The notes beneath the pieces were generated by a model, which saw nothing but the letters and a program-made list of their open reading frames with translations, was not told the origin of the DNA and searched no databases. Positions 43,642 through 55,276 of a stretch of 64,000 nucleotides of DNA are shown here, piece by piece. Source of the DNA: Phytophthora colocasiae (lineage: Eukaryota; Oomycota; Peronosporomycetes; Peronosporales; Peronosporaceae); NCBI GenBank assembly GCA_018806915.1, contig JAGKQI010000103.1, forward strand, positions 682,001 through 746,000, written 5' to 3'. The stretch's first letter is position 1, and every line of letters begins with the position of its first letter. The position numbers were made by a program, and so were the translations under genes.

Positions 43642-46097
43642 TTAACTTTTAAGATGGCTACATTGTTGTTGTTTGCGGGTCCAGTAGTCATGCAGTACTT
43701 GCAACTTGAGACCAAGCTCTCGGTTTTCGTCGATGAGGTGACGTAATTGTCGTTTACGCTCAAAAAGTCTCGAGTTATCGGTAATTCGAGCGTCGGCGGC
43801 TTTCAGTGCGTTCGCTTGCTCCGATTTAGCTGCTTGCAGTCGAGCGATTTCCACTGTCGCTTGATTTACGTTTTCCTAGTGCCAATGTAGACAATTATCA
43901 ACTGAACGGGGTTACACGTGATGCTTAACGTACCTGAGCAATCAGCATTTCGTCACGACACTTGGTCAGCCGTGTGCTGCCCTCATCATACAGTCGTCGA
44001 GCTCGAATATAGCGGGCATTCAGCTGCTTCTCGTACACTTCTAATTGTTCAACTTGCTTCTGACGCGTCTACAAGCAAAACGATATACCTCAATATCAAT
44101 AGTTGTTGGAGTAATATCACCAGACGCACCGCTTGGATTTTGGCAACTTCATTCTGCATGCTTTCCTGTTCGACAATAGATCCAGCTTGAGTCTGCATTT
44201 GATCCAACCGTACCCTCCAAGAACTGTCAGCTGGACGTCGCTGTAGTTTATTGAGTAAAACTGCTTGTAACTTTGGGAGCATTCTTCGTCGCTCAAGTGC
44301 CCATGCTACTGGATCTATATCAGTGTGAATCATGTCATTCACTTTGTCATCTTGAGCTTCTTCCTTTACCACTATCCAACGTAAAAAGGTATCGTCATTA
44401 TCTAAAACCACAGAGGAAGTTGACTCTCCGAACTTGTCACTGCTTTCATTTTGCTGTCCATCGTCATCCGTCACATCTAGCGCGTCACATTCCAGCGTTT
44501 CCACGGGATCCTTCGGATATTCTGGTGGTGTAGTACAATAGTCTTCGCCACTCAGTACAGCTGTAGTAAGAGCGTCCAACAGCTCACACACTTCGATGCC
44601 AACGCCACTGGTTAATGCAGGTGCACTAAGTTGTGCAACAACAGATACTCCAGCCTTCTCAGCAGCCAGAAGAATCTTTTGAGCCGATACAATGGGCGGG
44701 TCGTTATTGTGAGCATCGTTTCTCCTTGCTTCTCCATCGAGAAGAGAAATTAGCCAATATGATAATGTACACATATCTTCAAAACGAGCTTGAGGCGATA
44801 TCCTGGGAAGTGTCCGACCTTCGCAAGCAAAATGAGTGGGTGAAATGCGCTTGTTAAGCACTTTTTCGTACCTCAAGATCTTCAGCCTCTCAAAAAGCAG
44901 TTCCATCCGTGCCTCGGCATGCCTCCTTCTGACGATTTCTTCGGCTTGTTCAGTACAGGTATCTCCTTGGGAGGATGGGGGTCTTGATTGCGGTGGAGTT
45001 TCTTGCTGATGCTCCGCAGAAGATGGACGCGATGGATCATCCTTTTCAGGTGTAAGTTTACTCCTGGTGCGTCGCAATCGAGAAGACCGTGACTCTGGGT
45101 CGTTATTGGCAGCATCGTTATTGTTTTCTGTGGCAGCCTGATGCTGTCGCATTCGTTCCTGCAGCGCAGCACTGGATGGTCGTGTACGGCAAAACTCCCA
45201 CACTTCCTGCGCAGTCGGTCGGTCCGACGACGTAAGTGAGATCATCCGCTTCGCAAGTGTGCGTAGGTGATCACTATATACATTCGGTATGGGTTCGTAG
45301 TACCCTTTGTTGATCTTCTGGAATAACCCTACAAGATTTAATCCCTCTGACTTAAACGGCGATCGGAGCATTGCCAGTTCATACAAAATACAGCCCATAG
45401 ACCAAACATCGCTTTTCCAATCGTAACTTTCACCACGTAGCACCTCCGGTGACATATACAACGGTGTCCCCACCTTCGAACGAGCCTCCATCGTGTTTTC
45501 GCTTAAATATCGACCCAATCCGAGATCACCAACCTTCACCACTCCTTTCAGTGTCAAAAAAATATTCGCCGGTTTGAGATCGCGGTGCATGATGCGATTC
45601 TCGTGCAAATACATAATCGCCCCACAGAGTTGCGTGAAGTATCTCCATATCGTACGTTCATCGAATCGCACACCTTTCTCGTTGGCTTTACGGACTTGTC
45701 GTTTTAGATCTCCAGCTTCTGCCCACTCAAACGCAATGTAGAGTTCGTTATTCTGCACGAACGCATCCAAATACTGAATGATGTTCGGGTGTTTAACCGA
45801 TTGCACCAGACGCACCTGCAACCGCAATAAAATAACCACCAAAAGACTATCAGCCATTGCATTCCTTTATTGTAAAAGCGTTCTTCGCACCTCTTTCAGT
45901 GTTTTTTCGCGAGCTTTTACGTTCATCATATCAAAAATGGCGATCTTCTTGAGTGCTACTGCCTGATCGTCATGTCGCCGTTTGGCTTTATACACCACTG
46001 AGAATTTACCCTTACCAATGGGTTTAAGCACCTCGTAGTCGTCCAAGTGACCTCCATTGGCGAACAATTCACGCTGCTCGTCGGTCAGCGACTCCAT
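43642..46097 (-). CDS. NEK-family Ser/Thr protein kinase
   Basis: Four exons, 46097-45891, 45815-44130, 44068-43934 and 43875-43642, with introns of 75, 61 and 58 bp, give 753 aa. The kinase domain is N-terminal (about 20-285): GKGKFSVVY loop, ALKK lysine, HRDLKPANIF, DLGLGR in place of DFG, GTPLYMSPEVL. The DLGLGR form and overall length of the domain fit the NEK6/7-like branch of NIMA-related kinases, which act in mitosis and microtubule organisation. A long low-complexity, acidic linker follows. The final two exons encode a coiled coil (EQLEVYEKQLNARYIRARR, then LRHLIDENRELGLKLQVL), likely for dimerisation. All splice junctions keep phase 0. Confidence 0.9.
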
Positions 46098-46694
46098 TTC
46101 TCAAGAGTCAGGCACCCTTTTGCGAAAAATCGATCCATTTCATTTTCGACCAGTTGACGTCAAGATAGAATCGATTTTTCCACCAATGAAATAACGACAC
46201 AATTTGGCCCACGCTGAATCAGCAAAGTTTTTTGTGTCGAGACGAACAAGCAGAGGCTGTTCACCATAAAGTGTCGAACCAGTCATTGCCACCTTCTAGA
46301 CCACAAGGCCAAGACCTAAGCAAGACTTGTTCACCACTACATTTGTTACTTTTTCACGTGGTTGTCTGCAGTGGTTGCACCAACTTTTGACATTTCCAGG
46401 ATCGATCGACTGCACGGGTGGTCGACGACATCAATTGGCATCAAGTGACGATCACCGGACTCCCTTTCCCCCAACGAACTACCTGAGCAAACTTAACTCT
46501 TAAAGTGAGTTTTAAGTACGTTTGTCTCAATGGCAACCGAGACGTGATCACTCTTCTTAGTCCAAACTTTTACTAAATTTTGTTATTGTTAGACAAGTCA
46601 AGCGAGCCAGCCAGCCAATCCAACCCAGTGATCTTAGGTTGTCTACCTACCTATCATCCTCACCCCCATTAAATCAACTCAAGTCTAAAGGACA
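46098..46694. other. Divergent promoter region, NEK / PHD-finger genes
   Basis: No gene is seen. The 597 bp separate two divergent starts. On the NEK side there is CATTTCATTTTCGACC about 40 bp from the ATG. A spliced 5' UTR for the PHD gene is possible, since CTTAAAGTGAGTTTT near 46500 looks like a donor and TTGTTAG near 46590 like an acceptor. Confidence 0.4.
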
Positions 46695-48580
46695 ATGGCT
46701 CGTACTCGCAAGAAAGCTCGTTCTTCTTCGGAAAGCGATGATGCTTATATGCCATCGGCTTCTGCCCGTCGCCCATCAATGTACGAAAGTTGTATTTCAA
46801 GTTCAAGCTACCCCTTTGGGTTGAAGGTAGCTTGTTGTCAAGTACTTACTGATCGATGTATTGCAGTACCGTGAAGCCACGGAAACAGCGAGACCGTCGA
46901 GCTCCTACAGCGTTCTCGCCAACGGCCGACACGCCACCACCAAAGGCTCGGAAACCGAAGGAGTCAAGTCCAGTAAAGGATGGAGATGTTCCAACTGCTA
47001 CTACTACCCCTGCTCGTCCGGAGTACAAGCGACTGGAGAACAAAATCAAGTCGCAGGTTTGTTGTGTTCATGAAAAAAGCCCCTCTGGTTACAGATTTCT
47101 GATAATACCTTCAACTTCAGGCCCATCGACTTCGATATCCATTAGCTTTCATTGAGGCCTACGAAGCGGACGGTTGGAACAAGTCGAGCCGAGACAAGCT
47201 CAAACCTAGTAAGGAGCTCGAGGTGGAACATCGCAAAATCTCGAAAGGGAAACGTGCTCTTATCGACGGTCTGGGGGAGTTGAAGGCGTTATATGCGAAC
47301 GAACCTCAAGTGCCGTTGATGGCCAAGTTTGAGGAAGTTCACTGCTCTCGATGTGGAAGCACGGATATCGAGCAGGACAACGACATTTTGCTCTGTGACA
47401 GTATCGGTTGTCACCGCGCTTATCACCAGCAGTGCCAAACGCCAGTTGTGCTGACTGCCAAGATCCCAGTAGGGGAAGAACCTTGGTTCTGTGAAGTTTG
47501 TCTTGCCATCTTTGAGTGCCTTAAATCGATCAACTCAGTGTTTGGAACGACATTCGAAAGCATTGACGACCTCTTCCCGGAGCTCAATGAGGAGCAACAA
47601 ATTACGCCAGACGGTAGTAGCACTGCTCAATCAGGGGAAGAGAGCGCAACAGTCCCTGCTGAAGAAGACGACGAGGAAGAAGACGACGAAGATTTTGTTT
47701 TCAGTGAGGCAGACGACGAGGACGGAGAGGAGGAAGAAGACGATGACAAAACGGAGGGAGAAATAGCCGGCGATGGAGAGGAAATGGCAGAGGAGGTGCC
47801 CGAAAGCGCTCAAGATCTACTTTACCTCAGCAAAGATGATGTCATAGATCTGGACCAGTACGTACTGTCAGTCTACTTGTGCTTTTAGTGAGTTATGTTC
47901 TAATGTTGCTATTGCCTTTCTGCAGTCGATCGACACGATCTAAGAGTGTCAATCTTCCATCCAAGCCAGTTCATACGAAACCTCAACTTATCGGTGAGCC
48001 TGCGGCTAAGATCAACCCGAAGACTGGTGATGTGATTCTCGGAGTCGTTGCAATGCTTGAGCCACCAGCTCCAGGGAGGTATTCGCGCTGGCGAATCGAC
48101 TATCGCGACGGTAGTTCAGAGCTCCTGACGCGCAGTAAGACTCAGGCCGCAATCAACCGCGCTGCCGTTGAGAATAGCGACGATGAGGAAGACGGTGTTG
48201 ACCCCGAGACGAATGCAAAGTTAATTGTTCGAGGCAAGCGCAAACGTACTGATGTGGACTATCGCCAGCTGAATGAAATGATGTTTGCGGGCAAAGACGA
48301 AGACAGCGAGAACGACGAGACGTTTGAAGTCAAAGAAGGCAGTGAAGAGGAGCCCGACGAGGAGGAAGATAATGAAGACGACAACGAAGAAGACAAAGAG
48401 GAAGACGATGAGGGGGAGATGGGAGACAAATCTGCTGAAAGCGAGTCGGGTCAATCATCGCCGACTGCCATCACCGAACCACACGACACAGAATTACCTC
48501 AGCTACCGGTTCAAAAGCGCAGTCAGCGCCAGCGTGCAGATGTCAACTATCTCTCCATGCACGAAGGTTTGCTTTCGTAG
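46695..48580 (+). CDS. PHD-finger protein (HAT3.1/PRH-like, no homeodomain)
   Basis: Four exons, 46695-46780, 46867-47056, 47121-47857 and 47926-48580, give 555 aa. The N-terminus is basic (MARTRKKARSSSES). A conserved helical segment (RLRYPLAFIEAYEADGW) precedes a PHD zinc finger: CSRCGSTD, then DNDILLCDSIGCHRAYHQQC and GEEPWFCEVC. The finger and the following CLKSINSVFGT resemble plant HAT3.1/PRH proteins, but I see no homeodomain. Two long acidic tracts follow. Short basic motifs RKRTDVDYRQLNEMMF and QRQRADVNYLSMHEG repeat a pattern near the C-terminus. PHD fingers read histone H3 tails; a nuclear chromatin role is inferred. Confidence 0.8.
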
Positions 48581-48706
48581 GTCGCTTGCGAGTGTAGGAA
48601 AGTGAAAAGTTCTTCCTAGAAGAGAAGCAATTTAGATACAGCAGTAGCAATCATGGATTGCTCGAGAATACAGGGTTTGTTTTGCATTTTGAGCTGCTAT
48701 CGGCTT

Positions 48707-50098
48707 TTAGTACATTGGGAATACTGGGTCTTTCTTGGCGTACTCGGTATATCCTCCGTTGATGTTATACACGTTTGGAATACCATGATCAAGCAGCCAT
48801 TTCGTCACCTTCACTGAATCAATACCTCGACGACAGATCACGAAAATCCGCTTGCCACTAGCACTGCGATCCGGTGCAACACCTCGCAATCTCTCGATCA
48901 CTTGGTTGGGTTCCTGCTTCATGAGCTGCGCGGTTGGGATGTTCACGGCTTCTGGGAAGTGCACCATCTCGAATTGAGTGGGCACTCGGGTGTCCAGCAA
49001 AGCATACGCACGTCCTTCTTTCCCTACAGCACTGCGTACCTTTGAAAATTCTTCAGTACTTACACGAAACTCAGAGTCAAGACGGTCTACAAGCTCTGCA
49101 CCATCAGAACAATTGCCTTCTCCTAACAACGACCCGCCTAAAGTTGTTGCTTTCTGATTCCCACATGATAGGCACGCGGGGTTCCGCTTCTTGCCAATTT
49201 TCAGTCGCCGAAACTGACCGTCGTACGCATCATAGAAGCATTGCACACCGACAAGAGGTTCCCCCACACCAGTAATAACCTTGACCGTCTCCATTGCTTG
49301 CAAACATCCAATGACACCAGGCACGACACCTACTACACCATTTTCCGCACAGCTCATGGCAACTTTAGGTGGCGTCGGGTACAAACATCGATAGCAACCG
49401 GTCGAATGTTCGTCGTTCTCATACGTGAACACTGTCACTTGTCCCTCCAGTCCCAAGGCACTGCCGGAGACCAGCGGCTTCCGTACTCGAGAACAAGCGT
49501 CATTAACGAGGTAACGAGTGCTGACGTTGTCCGAGGCATCGACCACTACATCATTCTCTTCGACAAGTTTGAACGCGTTCAAAGTGGTGAACCGCGTAGC
49601 GTACACCACACACTTCAGCAACGGGTTCAACTCCAAGAGTTTTCTCTTAGCAGATTCCACCTTCATCTCTTGTCTTCTCGATCCTCGTTCATCATGCAGA
49701 ATCTGCCGGTGTAAGTTGCTTCGATCGACATGATCTCCATCCACAATGACTAATGTGCCAACACCCATAGCAGCCAAGTACATCGCCACAGGCGACCCTA
49801 GACCCCCCACACCGACGAGCAGTACACTTGCTGCTCGCAGCTTTAGCTGTGCCTTGGCCCCAAACTCCTTGACGAGCATCTGACGCCCATACCGCTGCAG
49901 CTCCGTCCTTGAAAAAGACGAAAATGCCGAAGAAACCGTTAAATTATCCTCTCTATATTCTTTTTGGTCCCTTGAATCCGCTCCTTTCGAATCTTGAAGG
50001 ATATTCAACTGAGCTTGCAGCTTAGCGTTCTGTGCACGAAGAGCTTCCAGTTCTTCAGCCAGCACAGAGCATCGAGGGCAAGCAGGAGTAGCCATCAT
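48707..50098 (-). CDS. MOCS3: MOCS3/UBA4-like adenylyl- and sulfurtransferase
   Basis: A 463-aa single-exon protein. A short coiled coil with CPRC at the start precedes the E1-like domain: ATP-binding LVGVGGLGS (about 94-102), DGDHVDRSNLHRQI, VDASDNVSTRY. Zinc-type cysteine pairs are CYRCLYP and ACLSCGN. The C-terminal rhodanese domain has the active loop CRRGIDS. Family members adenylate and thiolate the C-terminal glycine of Urm1 and MOCS2A, giving sulfur for tRNA thiolation and molybdopterin. Both domains look complete. Divergent from the LarB-like gene with 109 bp between starts. Confidence 0.9.
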   Translation of the reverse strand: MMATPACPRCSVLAEELEALRAQNAKLQAQLNILQDSKGADSRDQKEYREDNLTVSSAFSSFSRTELQRYGRQMLVKEFGAKAQLKLRAASVLLVGVGGLGSPVAMYLAAMGVGTLVIVDGDHVDRSNLHRQILHDERGSRRQEMKVESAKRKLLELNPLLKCVVYATRFTTLNAFKLVEENDVVVDASDNVSTRYLVNDACSRVRKPLVSGSALGLEGQVTVFTYENDEHSTGCYRCLYPTPPKVAMSCAENGVVGVVPGVIGCLQAMETVKVITGVGEPLVGVQCFYDAYDGQFRRLKIGKKRNPACLSCGNQKATTLGGSLLGEGNCSDGAELVDRLDSEFRVSTEEFSKVRSAVGKEGRAYALLDTRVPTQFEMVHFPEAVNIPTAQLMKQEPNQVIERLRGVAPDRSASGKRIFVICRRGIDSVKVTKWLLDHGIPNVYNINGGYTEYAKKDPVFPMY

Positions 50099-50207
50099 TT
50101 GCGAATGCTACAATTTTGACGATAGAGATCTTGAAGTGTGAATTTTGCAATACAAATCTGACGTGGCGTGTCATTAACAGTTCTTGCTACCGGTACTGTA
50201 CTTGATC
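50099..50207. promoter_or_regulatory. Divergent promoter, MOCS3-like / LarB-like genes
   Basis: Only 109 bp separate the two ATGs, so the promoters and 5' UTRs must be shared or overlapping. The segment is AT-rich with an AATTTTGCAATACAAAT stretch. No clear initiator is seen on either strand. Confidence 0.5.
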
Positions 50208-51468
50208 ATGAAGCTCATTGCTGCTCTACGCTCTCATCGCAGTGCACTACTACGTGCCACAAGCACTGCAACTGGTGGCGAACGTATTGTACCTAAACTT
50301 TGCACTGCAGGGATGGCTACCTCGTCAAATTCTCAGTCGGGGGACAACAAATCGATCCTGGAGCTATTGCAGCGAGTTGCAGCCGGGAAAGTTTCGCCTC
50401 TAGCTGCAGCAGAGCTCTGTAGCGCTGCAGCTGAGTACGAGGCTGTTGGGAATTTTGCAAAAATCGACACGAAGCGGGAAGCTCGCACGGGCTTTCCGGA
50501 GGTGGTTTATGCTGAGAGCAAAACATCGGAGCAGGTAGCTGCGATCATGAACGCCATGATTGACGAAGGCGAGAACAATGTTATGGCTTCACGCGTTACT
50601 CCTTCAGCTGCTGGCGAGATTCAAGCACTGATGTCGGTACGAAAGAACTGGTAATGTTTATCCTGGTGAAAATACTTACGTGGATTGTGGTTGGCAGGAT
50701 CGGCATCTGACTTACTATGAAGTGCCGCGGATCTTGGCGTCGAAATCGATGAAGGGTGGTGAAGAGAATGAGGGAGATAACGAACAGGTAAGGGGATTAC
50801 ACGGTACTCTTTTACCTATTTTGCCTCATCAGATTGAGTGGTGGTTTTTGCACAACGCAGGCCCCCACTGCGTGTATCCTCTGCGCCGGCACTTCGGATC
50901 TCCCCGTCGCTGAGGAAGCCGCTATTACATTGGGTCTGTTTAGAATTCTACAGTCTCTGCGGTGTAGCCGACCGGGAAAACTAACAGTATCATATGTCAC
51001 GCTACTTGTAGAGCTAGCGGACTATCGCGTCACTCGGTTGTATGACGTGGGAGTGGCTGGAATTCACCGTTTGCTTCGAAACCAGCACATTTTGCGGTCA
51101 TCAGACGTTGCCATTTGTGTTGCTGGAATGGATGGAGCTCTACCCGGAGTTGTGGTTCGACAATTGTCATTGGTTTCAATTTTCTACATTGGTAGATTAT
51201 CACTGCTAACTGTTCTCTGATCTACTGTACAGGGAGGTCTTACATCCGCTCCGGTGATCGCTGTTCCTACCAGCGTCGGCTACGGCGCAGCATTCGGTGG
51301 TTTAGCTCCATTATTGACAATGCTGAACGCGTGTTCTCCTGGTGTTGGTGTCGTCAATATCGACAATGGTTTCGGTGCTGCTGTCCTTGCAGGTGAGTGT
51401 TACTGCAAATATCTTCAAGGTTGTCACTCACTCTTTTTGTAGCTCGTATCTTGCAGCAGCTCCGTTAA
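50208..51468 (+). CDS. LarB-like (PurE-type) carboxylase family protein
   Basis: Six exons can be joined in frame: 50208-50636, 50698-50787, 50861-50933, 51012-51154, 51233-51392 and 51443-51468, giving 306 aa. The order of motifs is that of LarB, the pyridinium-biscarboxylate synthase of the nickel-pincer cofactor pathway: [77 protein letters not shown] and NIDNGFGAA. The N-terminus ([17 protein letters not shown]) looks like a mitochondrial targeting peptide, and a second ATG at residue 36 could give a cytosolic form. The 78-bp third intron has no stop in frame, so its retention would add 26 residues. The donor of the fourth intron (GTTCGA) is unusual and was chosen by family fit. Confidence 0.72.
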
Positions 51469-51591
51469 CTGACAATACGATGGGACGTATAACTAATTAG
51501 CCAATCATGTAATGTTTTTCATGAATTGCAACCAATCATTATCCAGTATGCAGCCGTTTGATCTAACAGCTCCAATCCAATAGACGCATCG

Positions 51592-52762
51592 ATGGGCCGG
51601 AAGAAGGCGGCAGTGACGCGCAATAAGAGCATTGGCCGGCATCTCCCAGCCGTGGGGTCATCGTCTCCAGCATCCAGTCTACTTGTCGACGTATCTCCGT
51701 CCTCCCTGCGCGGTCTGGTGGCTATCAAACAGGAACTGACCGCGATGGACACGGAATCGTCTTCGGACAGCCCTAAACTGCCAAGTCCAATGTTTCAGCG
51801 CATTCACACAGCGCTCCCCATTGGTGAGAAGACACAGGAGCGGAGGCCGAAGAATAGGAGGAAGAGACGCAGCAGTGGAGATGATGTGGTGGACCATAGA
51901 CGCGATGAAGAGGATCATTCCAGTGACGAAGAAAAACAAAACGGAGAACTGGAACAGCAGCAGGAAATGGTGACGATCTCTGTAGCGGAGCTCGAAAAGT
52001 GGCAGCAGAGAGTGATTTTCCATGTCGAAGACCATTTTACCAGTGAGTTGTCGTTGATTTAAGTACTTTGGAAATGATACTGACGTTTTATTACCGTATG
52101 TGGTAGATGAACAGCTCAAGAGAATTGCCGAGTTTGGACGCGTACATGGGACAATAATACAAGAGGCAAAACAGTATGTGAGCAATATGGAGATTCAGTT
52201 ACAGAGTCAACTTGAAGAGGATCGAACGTCGCTGCGCACACAAGCGGAGGAGTTTGTGTCGAAGACGACAGCAGAGAACCATTCGCTGTGCCAGCAGCTC
52301 AAACAGGCGAAGCAGACGATCGAAACGCTAGAGCAAGAGCTTGCTGCATTGAAGGCGGAGAAAACTCAGTCGACACAGCAGAAAGATAATGAGAAGTCAC
52401 AGAACCACGACCCTCAACAGAACCACTCCCCGCCGAACAATCAGACACAGGTGCAACCCGGACACCACAAAATGAACGGAAGCACAGAAGCCCTTCCGAT
52501 CAACGATGCTCCTGAGGCCGATGGACATGAACCTGAGAAGCAAGGACCCGTCAAACAAATTGAAGCGAAGCCAGCCAGCCCATCGCGTCATCTCAACGTT
52601 GACAAAAAATCAGTTCATGTGGACAAACACCAAGCCCAGCAAAATGCTTCGTCAGCTAATGGGGCCCAGTCGAAGCCAGTGGGGGAACTAGAAGAATGCC
52701 TTCCAACGACAGATGCATCGAAGTTACCTGTAGATACAGGCGGGCTGGCTAGAACGGCTTAA
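51592..52762 (+). CDS. Hypothetical coiled-coil protein
   Basis: Two exons, 51592-52042 and 52107-52762, with a 64-bp intron (GTGAGT...GGTAG), give 368 aa. The N-terminus is basic and Ser-rich; a highly charged stretch (ERRPKNRRKRRSSGDD) could act as a nuclear localisation signal. The central part (about 140-245) is predicted coiled coil (VAELEKWQQRVIFHVEDHF to LEQELAALKAEK). The C-terminal third is Gln/Asn/Pro-rich and disordered. I recognise no family. It begins 123 bp after the LarB-like gene on the same strand. Confidence 0.65.
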
Positions 52763-52921
52763 CACAGCATATTGCGCCTAAATATTTAACAGCGGCAGTC
52801 TGTGCCCCAATTACAAGTAATACAAGGTTGATGTATTAACCCAAGCAAAAAAGTGAAAGTCGAGGTCTACATACACTTACAGCTTTTAACTGTGTCTGCT
52901 TATGGAGAACTTCTTCCAAGT

Positions 52922-54436
52922 CTAAACTCTGTTTTGGCTCGTAGCGCACTCCTTACCCTTGCCGACAGTCACTGGAACGTGCCAGCAGTGGCCCTTTTGG
53001 TATCCTCCCTTGACGATCTCGTCCTTCTTGACGCTGAAAGTCCATGAATCGTCAAACGTCACGAACTCCGTCTTCAGCCAGTCCTCCGAGAAGTGGAGCA
53101 TGAAGAAACCGTACGGGTTACCTGCAGCGATCCAAGCGTGCTCAACGTACTTCTCAGCAACCTCAGGGGGCATACCGGACGTTTCGGACTGGATACCACC
53201 GCCACCACCGTTCTCGTAGAAGTGGGTGCCCCAATTGCTGATGTCGTGGTTGAAGCCGTGGGTGTGGCCGTTTAGCCAGATGTGGGCACCGCCCTCTTTA
53301 GTGATCATGAACCACTCCTTCATCTTGTCCTCGCTCATGTGGAAGTGAGGTGAGTAGTGCGAGTTGATGACCTTCCAGGTAGCCTTAGATGCCGCAAGGT
53401 CCGTCTTAACCTGTTCAAGCGAGTCGTCCCACCACTTCTTAATGGTGTCAGCGCAGGCGTTGTACATCTCCTTGTCGCCACCGGCGCACAGCTCGTCACC
53501 AGGGATGCGGTCATTGCATGTGTTGCCCAGTTTCTTAGCCTCGGCCTCGCTCAGGTTTTTCTTCTTGACGTATCCGTAGCACTGGCAACAGATCTGCATC
53601 ACACCGTGCGAGTCGGCGAAGTTGGTGTCAATGTTAAAGATGTCGACCGACACTCCGTTCTCCTCGACGCTCTCGACGTAGTAGTGGTCCGACAGTTTCC
53701 AGCGGTCACTGTTGGCACTCTTGTACTCCTGCTGCAGCGAAAATTTAAGGTTCAAGTACTTGAGCAGCTCCTCAGTGCTTTCACACTCGCGGAAGTTGTA
53801 GTCCTTGTCTCCGCAAATGTATTCGGATCCACCAAGATCGTGGTTTCCCACAACGTTGATCCATGGGATCCCTTCAAGCTCCGGTTGGTCGTACACGCTT
53901 TCGAACGTGGCTTCCATGCGGTAGTCGATGTCGTCCGGGCCAGCACCGTTCCAGTAGATGTTGTCACCGTGTCCAATGATACGCGACGGCTTGATGTCAC
54001 CGGCAGCCTTAGCCAAAATGTCAGCAATGTTGATCTGGGCCCAGTAGTCAATCTTCATCTCGAGCGAGTCGTTGGCCACCTTGCGGTACTTGTTGCAGCA
54101 CGACCCAGGCTTGTCGGTCGTAGCACCCCAGTCACCAATAGCAAGCATAGTGAGTGCAGCCTTGGCTTCCTCAGGGTCACTATCCGGTTCATTGCTAACT
54201 GAGCCACTTCCACTCGTCGTGTTGGTAAGCAGATCCGACTCAGTGGCATTGGACGTGGATTTCGTGCCGGACGCCTTACCAGTGCCCGATCCGGAACTAC
54301 TGGACGTGGTGTCGCCACTGCTGGTGGTGGCGCTTTCGTCATCCCCGCCGCTCGTGACAGCGACGATGACACCGACGGCCACGCCGATGACCACGAGGAT
54401 ACCGACGACGATGAGGACCTTGCGGGCTGCGACCAT
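52922..54436 (-). CDS. Membrane-anchored purple acid phosphatase (TRAP-type)
   Basis: A 504-aa protein from the ATG at 54436; the open frame upstream has only a GTG. Residues about 6-27 form a single hydrophobic helix (VLIVVGILVVIGVAVGVIVAV), an uncleaved signal anchor, followed by a Ser/Thr/Gly-rich stalk. The catalytic domain has the metallophosphoesterase motifs of tartrate-resistant acid phosphatases in order: IGDWG, HGDNIYWNG, VGNHD, INSHYSPH and NGHTHGFNH. These hold the binuclear metal centre. The topology puts the enzyme in the secretory lumen or outside the cell, consistent with phosphate scavenging, which is inferred. The Cys-rich middle part is probably disulfide-bonded. Confidence 0.88.
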   Translation of the reverse strand: MVAARKVLIVVGILVVIGVAVGVIVAVTSGGDDESATTSSGDTTSSSSGSGTGKASGTKSTSNATESDLLTNTTSGSGSVSNEPDSDPEEAKAALTMLAIGDWGATTDKPGSCCNKYRKVANDSLEMKIDYWAQINIADILAKAAGDIKPSRIIGHGDNIYWNGAGPDDIDYRMEATFESVYDQPELEGIPWINVVGNHDLGGSEYICGDKDYNFRECESTEELLKYLNLKFSLQQEYKSANSDRWKLSDHYYVESVEENGVSVDIFNIDTNFADSHGVMQICCQCYGYVKKKNLSEAEAKKLGNTCNDRIPGDELCAGGDKEMYNACADTIKKWWDDSLEQVKTDLAASKATWKVINSHYSPHFHMSEDKMKEWFMITKEGGAHIWLNGHTHGFNHDISNWGTHFYENGGGGGIQSETSGMPPEVAEKYVEHAWIAAGNPYGFFMLHFSEDWLKTEFVTFDDSWTFSVKKDEIVKGGYQKGHCWHVPVTVGKGKECATSQNRV

Positions 54437-54997
54437 GGTCGTTAGAAGGGTGTAACAGCAGCGAGAGTTGGTGGAGCTCTCGACTGGCTGGTGATGTAGC
54501 TTGGAAGCTTCTTCCTTGGCGAACTGCTGCACGGAAGGCGACGCAAAACTGGAAATGGCTCAGAGACTGAGGGGAGCGCTCTCTGGCGTGCTCGGACCTC
54601 TACCGAAGACATTTGCCCCCAGTATACTTGCCTGTCCTCTGGGACGGTTTTTCTGTGACGCGGAGCAGGCCAGAATGCGAACAGCGGGAGACCTTGTCGT
54701 CAGAACGCGAAGCTTGCAGTCCAATGCCACTCTATAACTTAGCGCAAGGAATACTTTTATTCAGATAAAAGTTTGAGAGTAGGAAGATTTTCACAAATTA
54801 ATCAGCATCTGGCTTTTGATTTTTGAAAAATTAACCCGTTAGTCAAAATATGAACTGGCTCGCGAAGCAATCCTTCGTCCTGATCCCAGTCGCTGGTGTT
54901 GTCGCTGTCTGCTGCCATGTAGCGCCGGTAGCATGTAAGCTTGATGCCACGATGTGGTACTGCACTGCATATTACTTTTGCTTTAATAAAAGTAGCA
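54437..54997. other. Intergenic between phosphatase and Copia element
   Basis: A 60-codon plus-strand ORF with ATG (54555-54737) has a basic N-terminus like a mitochondrial presequence (MAQRLRGALSGVLG), but I recognise no family and its coding status is doubtful. The rest is AT-rich. The last bases (TCTTC, 54998-55002) are one copy of the Copia target-site duplication. Confidence 0.35.
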
Positions 54998-55002
54998 TCT
55001 TC

Positions 55003-55143
55003 TGTTAGAAGCAGGGAAAATCTGGGAATGAGATTCTTTGTTTACCTATGCATTCTATCTTGGTGCATCTGCCTTGCACTTCGTCCACGGTGGTATCGCG
55101 CTTGCCTTGCGTCATAACTCAGGGAACGAGTCGAGTTCCGACA
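55003..55143 (-). repeat. Copia 3' LTR
   Basis: 141 bp, starting TGTTAGAAGC and ending TTCCGACA in plus-strand reading. It is identical to the LTR at 59286-59426 as far as can be read by eye. Confidence 0.92.
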
Positions 55144-55276
55144 CTTCCCCGCGACGCGTTGTCCTGAGTGAGTAAGATGAGTCCGATGGCCGAAAAGTGT
55201 TCCTGAAATCTTGTCCGTCCTAAAGCCTTGGTGAATCCATCTGCTAACATGTTCGCGGTGGGGCAATAGTGCAGCA

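Noticed and set aside
53357..54202. 281-codon plus-strand ORF opposite the acid phosphatase
   Set aside because: It is a shadow of the GC-rich minus-strand gene, with no family resemblance.
54437..54532. N-terminal extension of the acid phosphatase
   Set aside because: It begins with GTG, and the ATG at 54436 directly precedes the signal-anchor helix.
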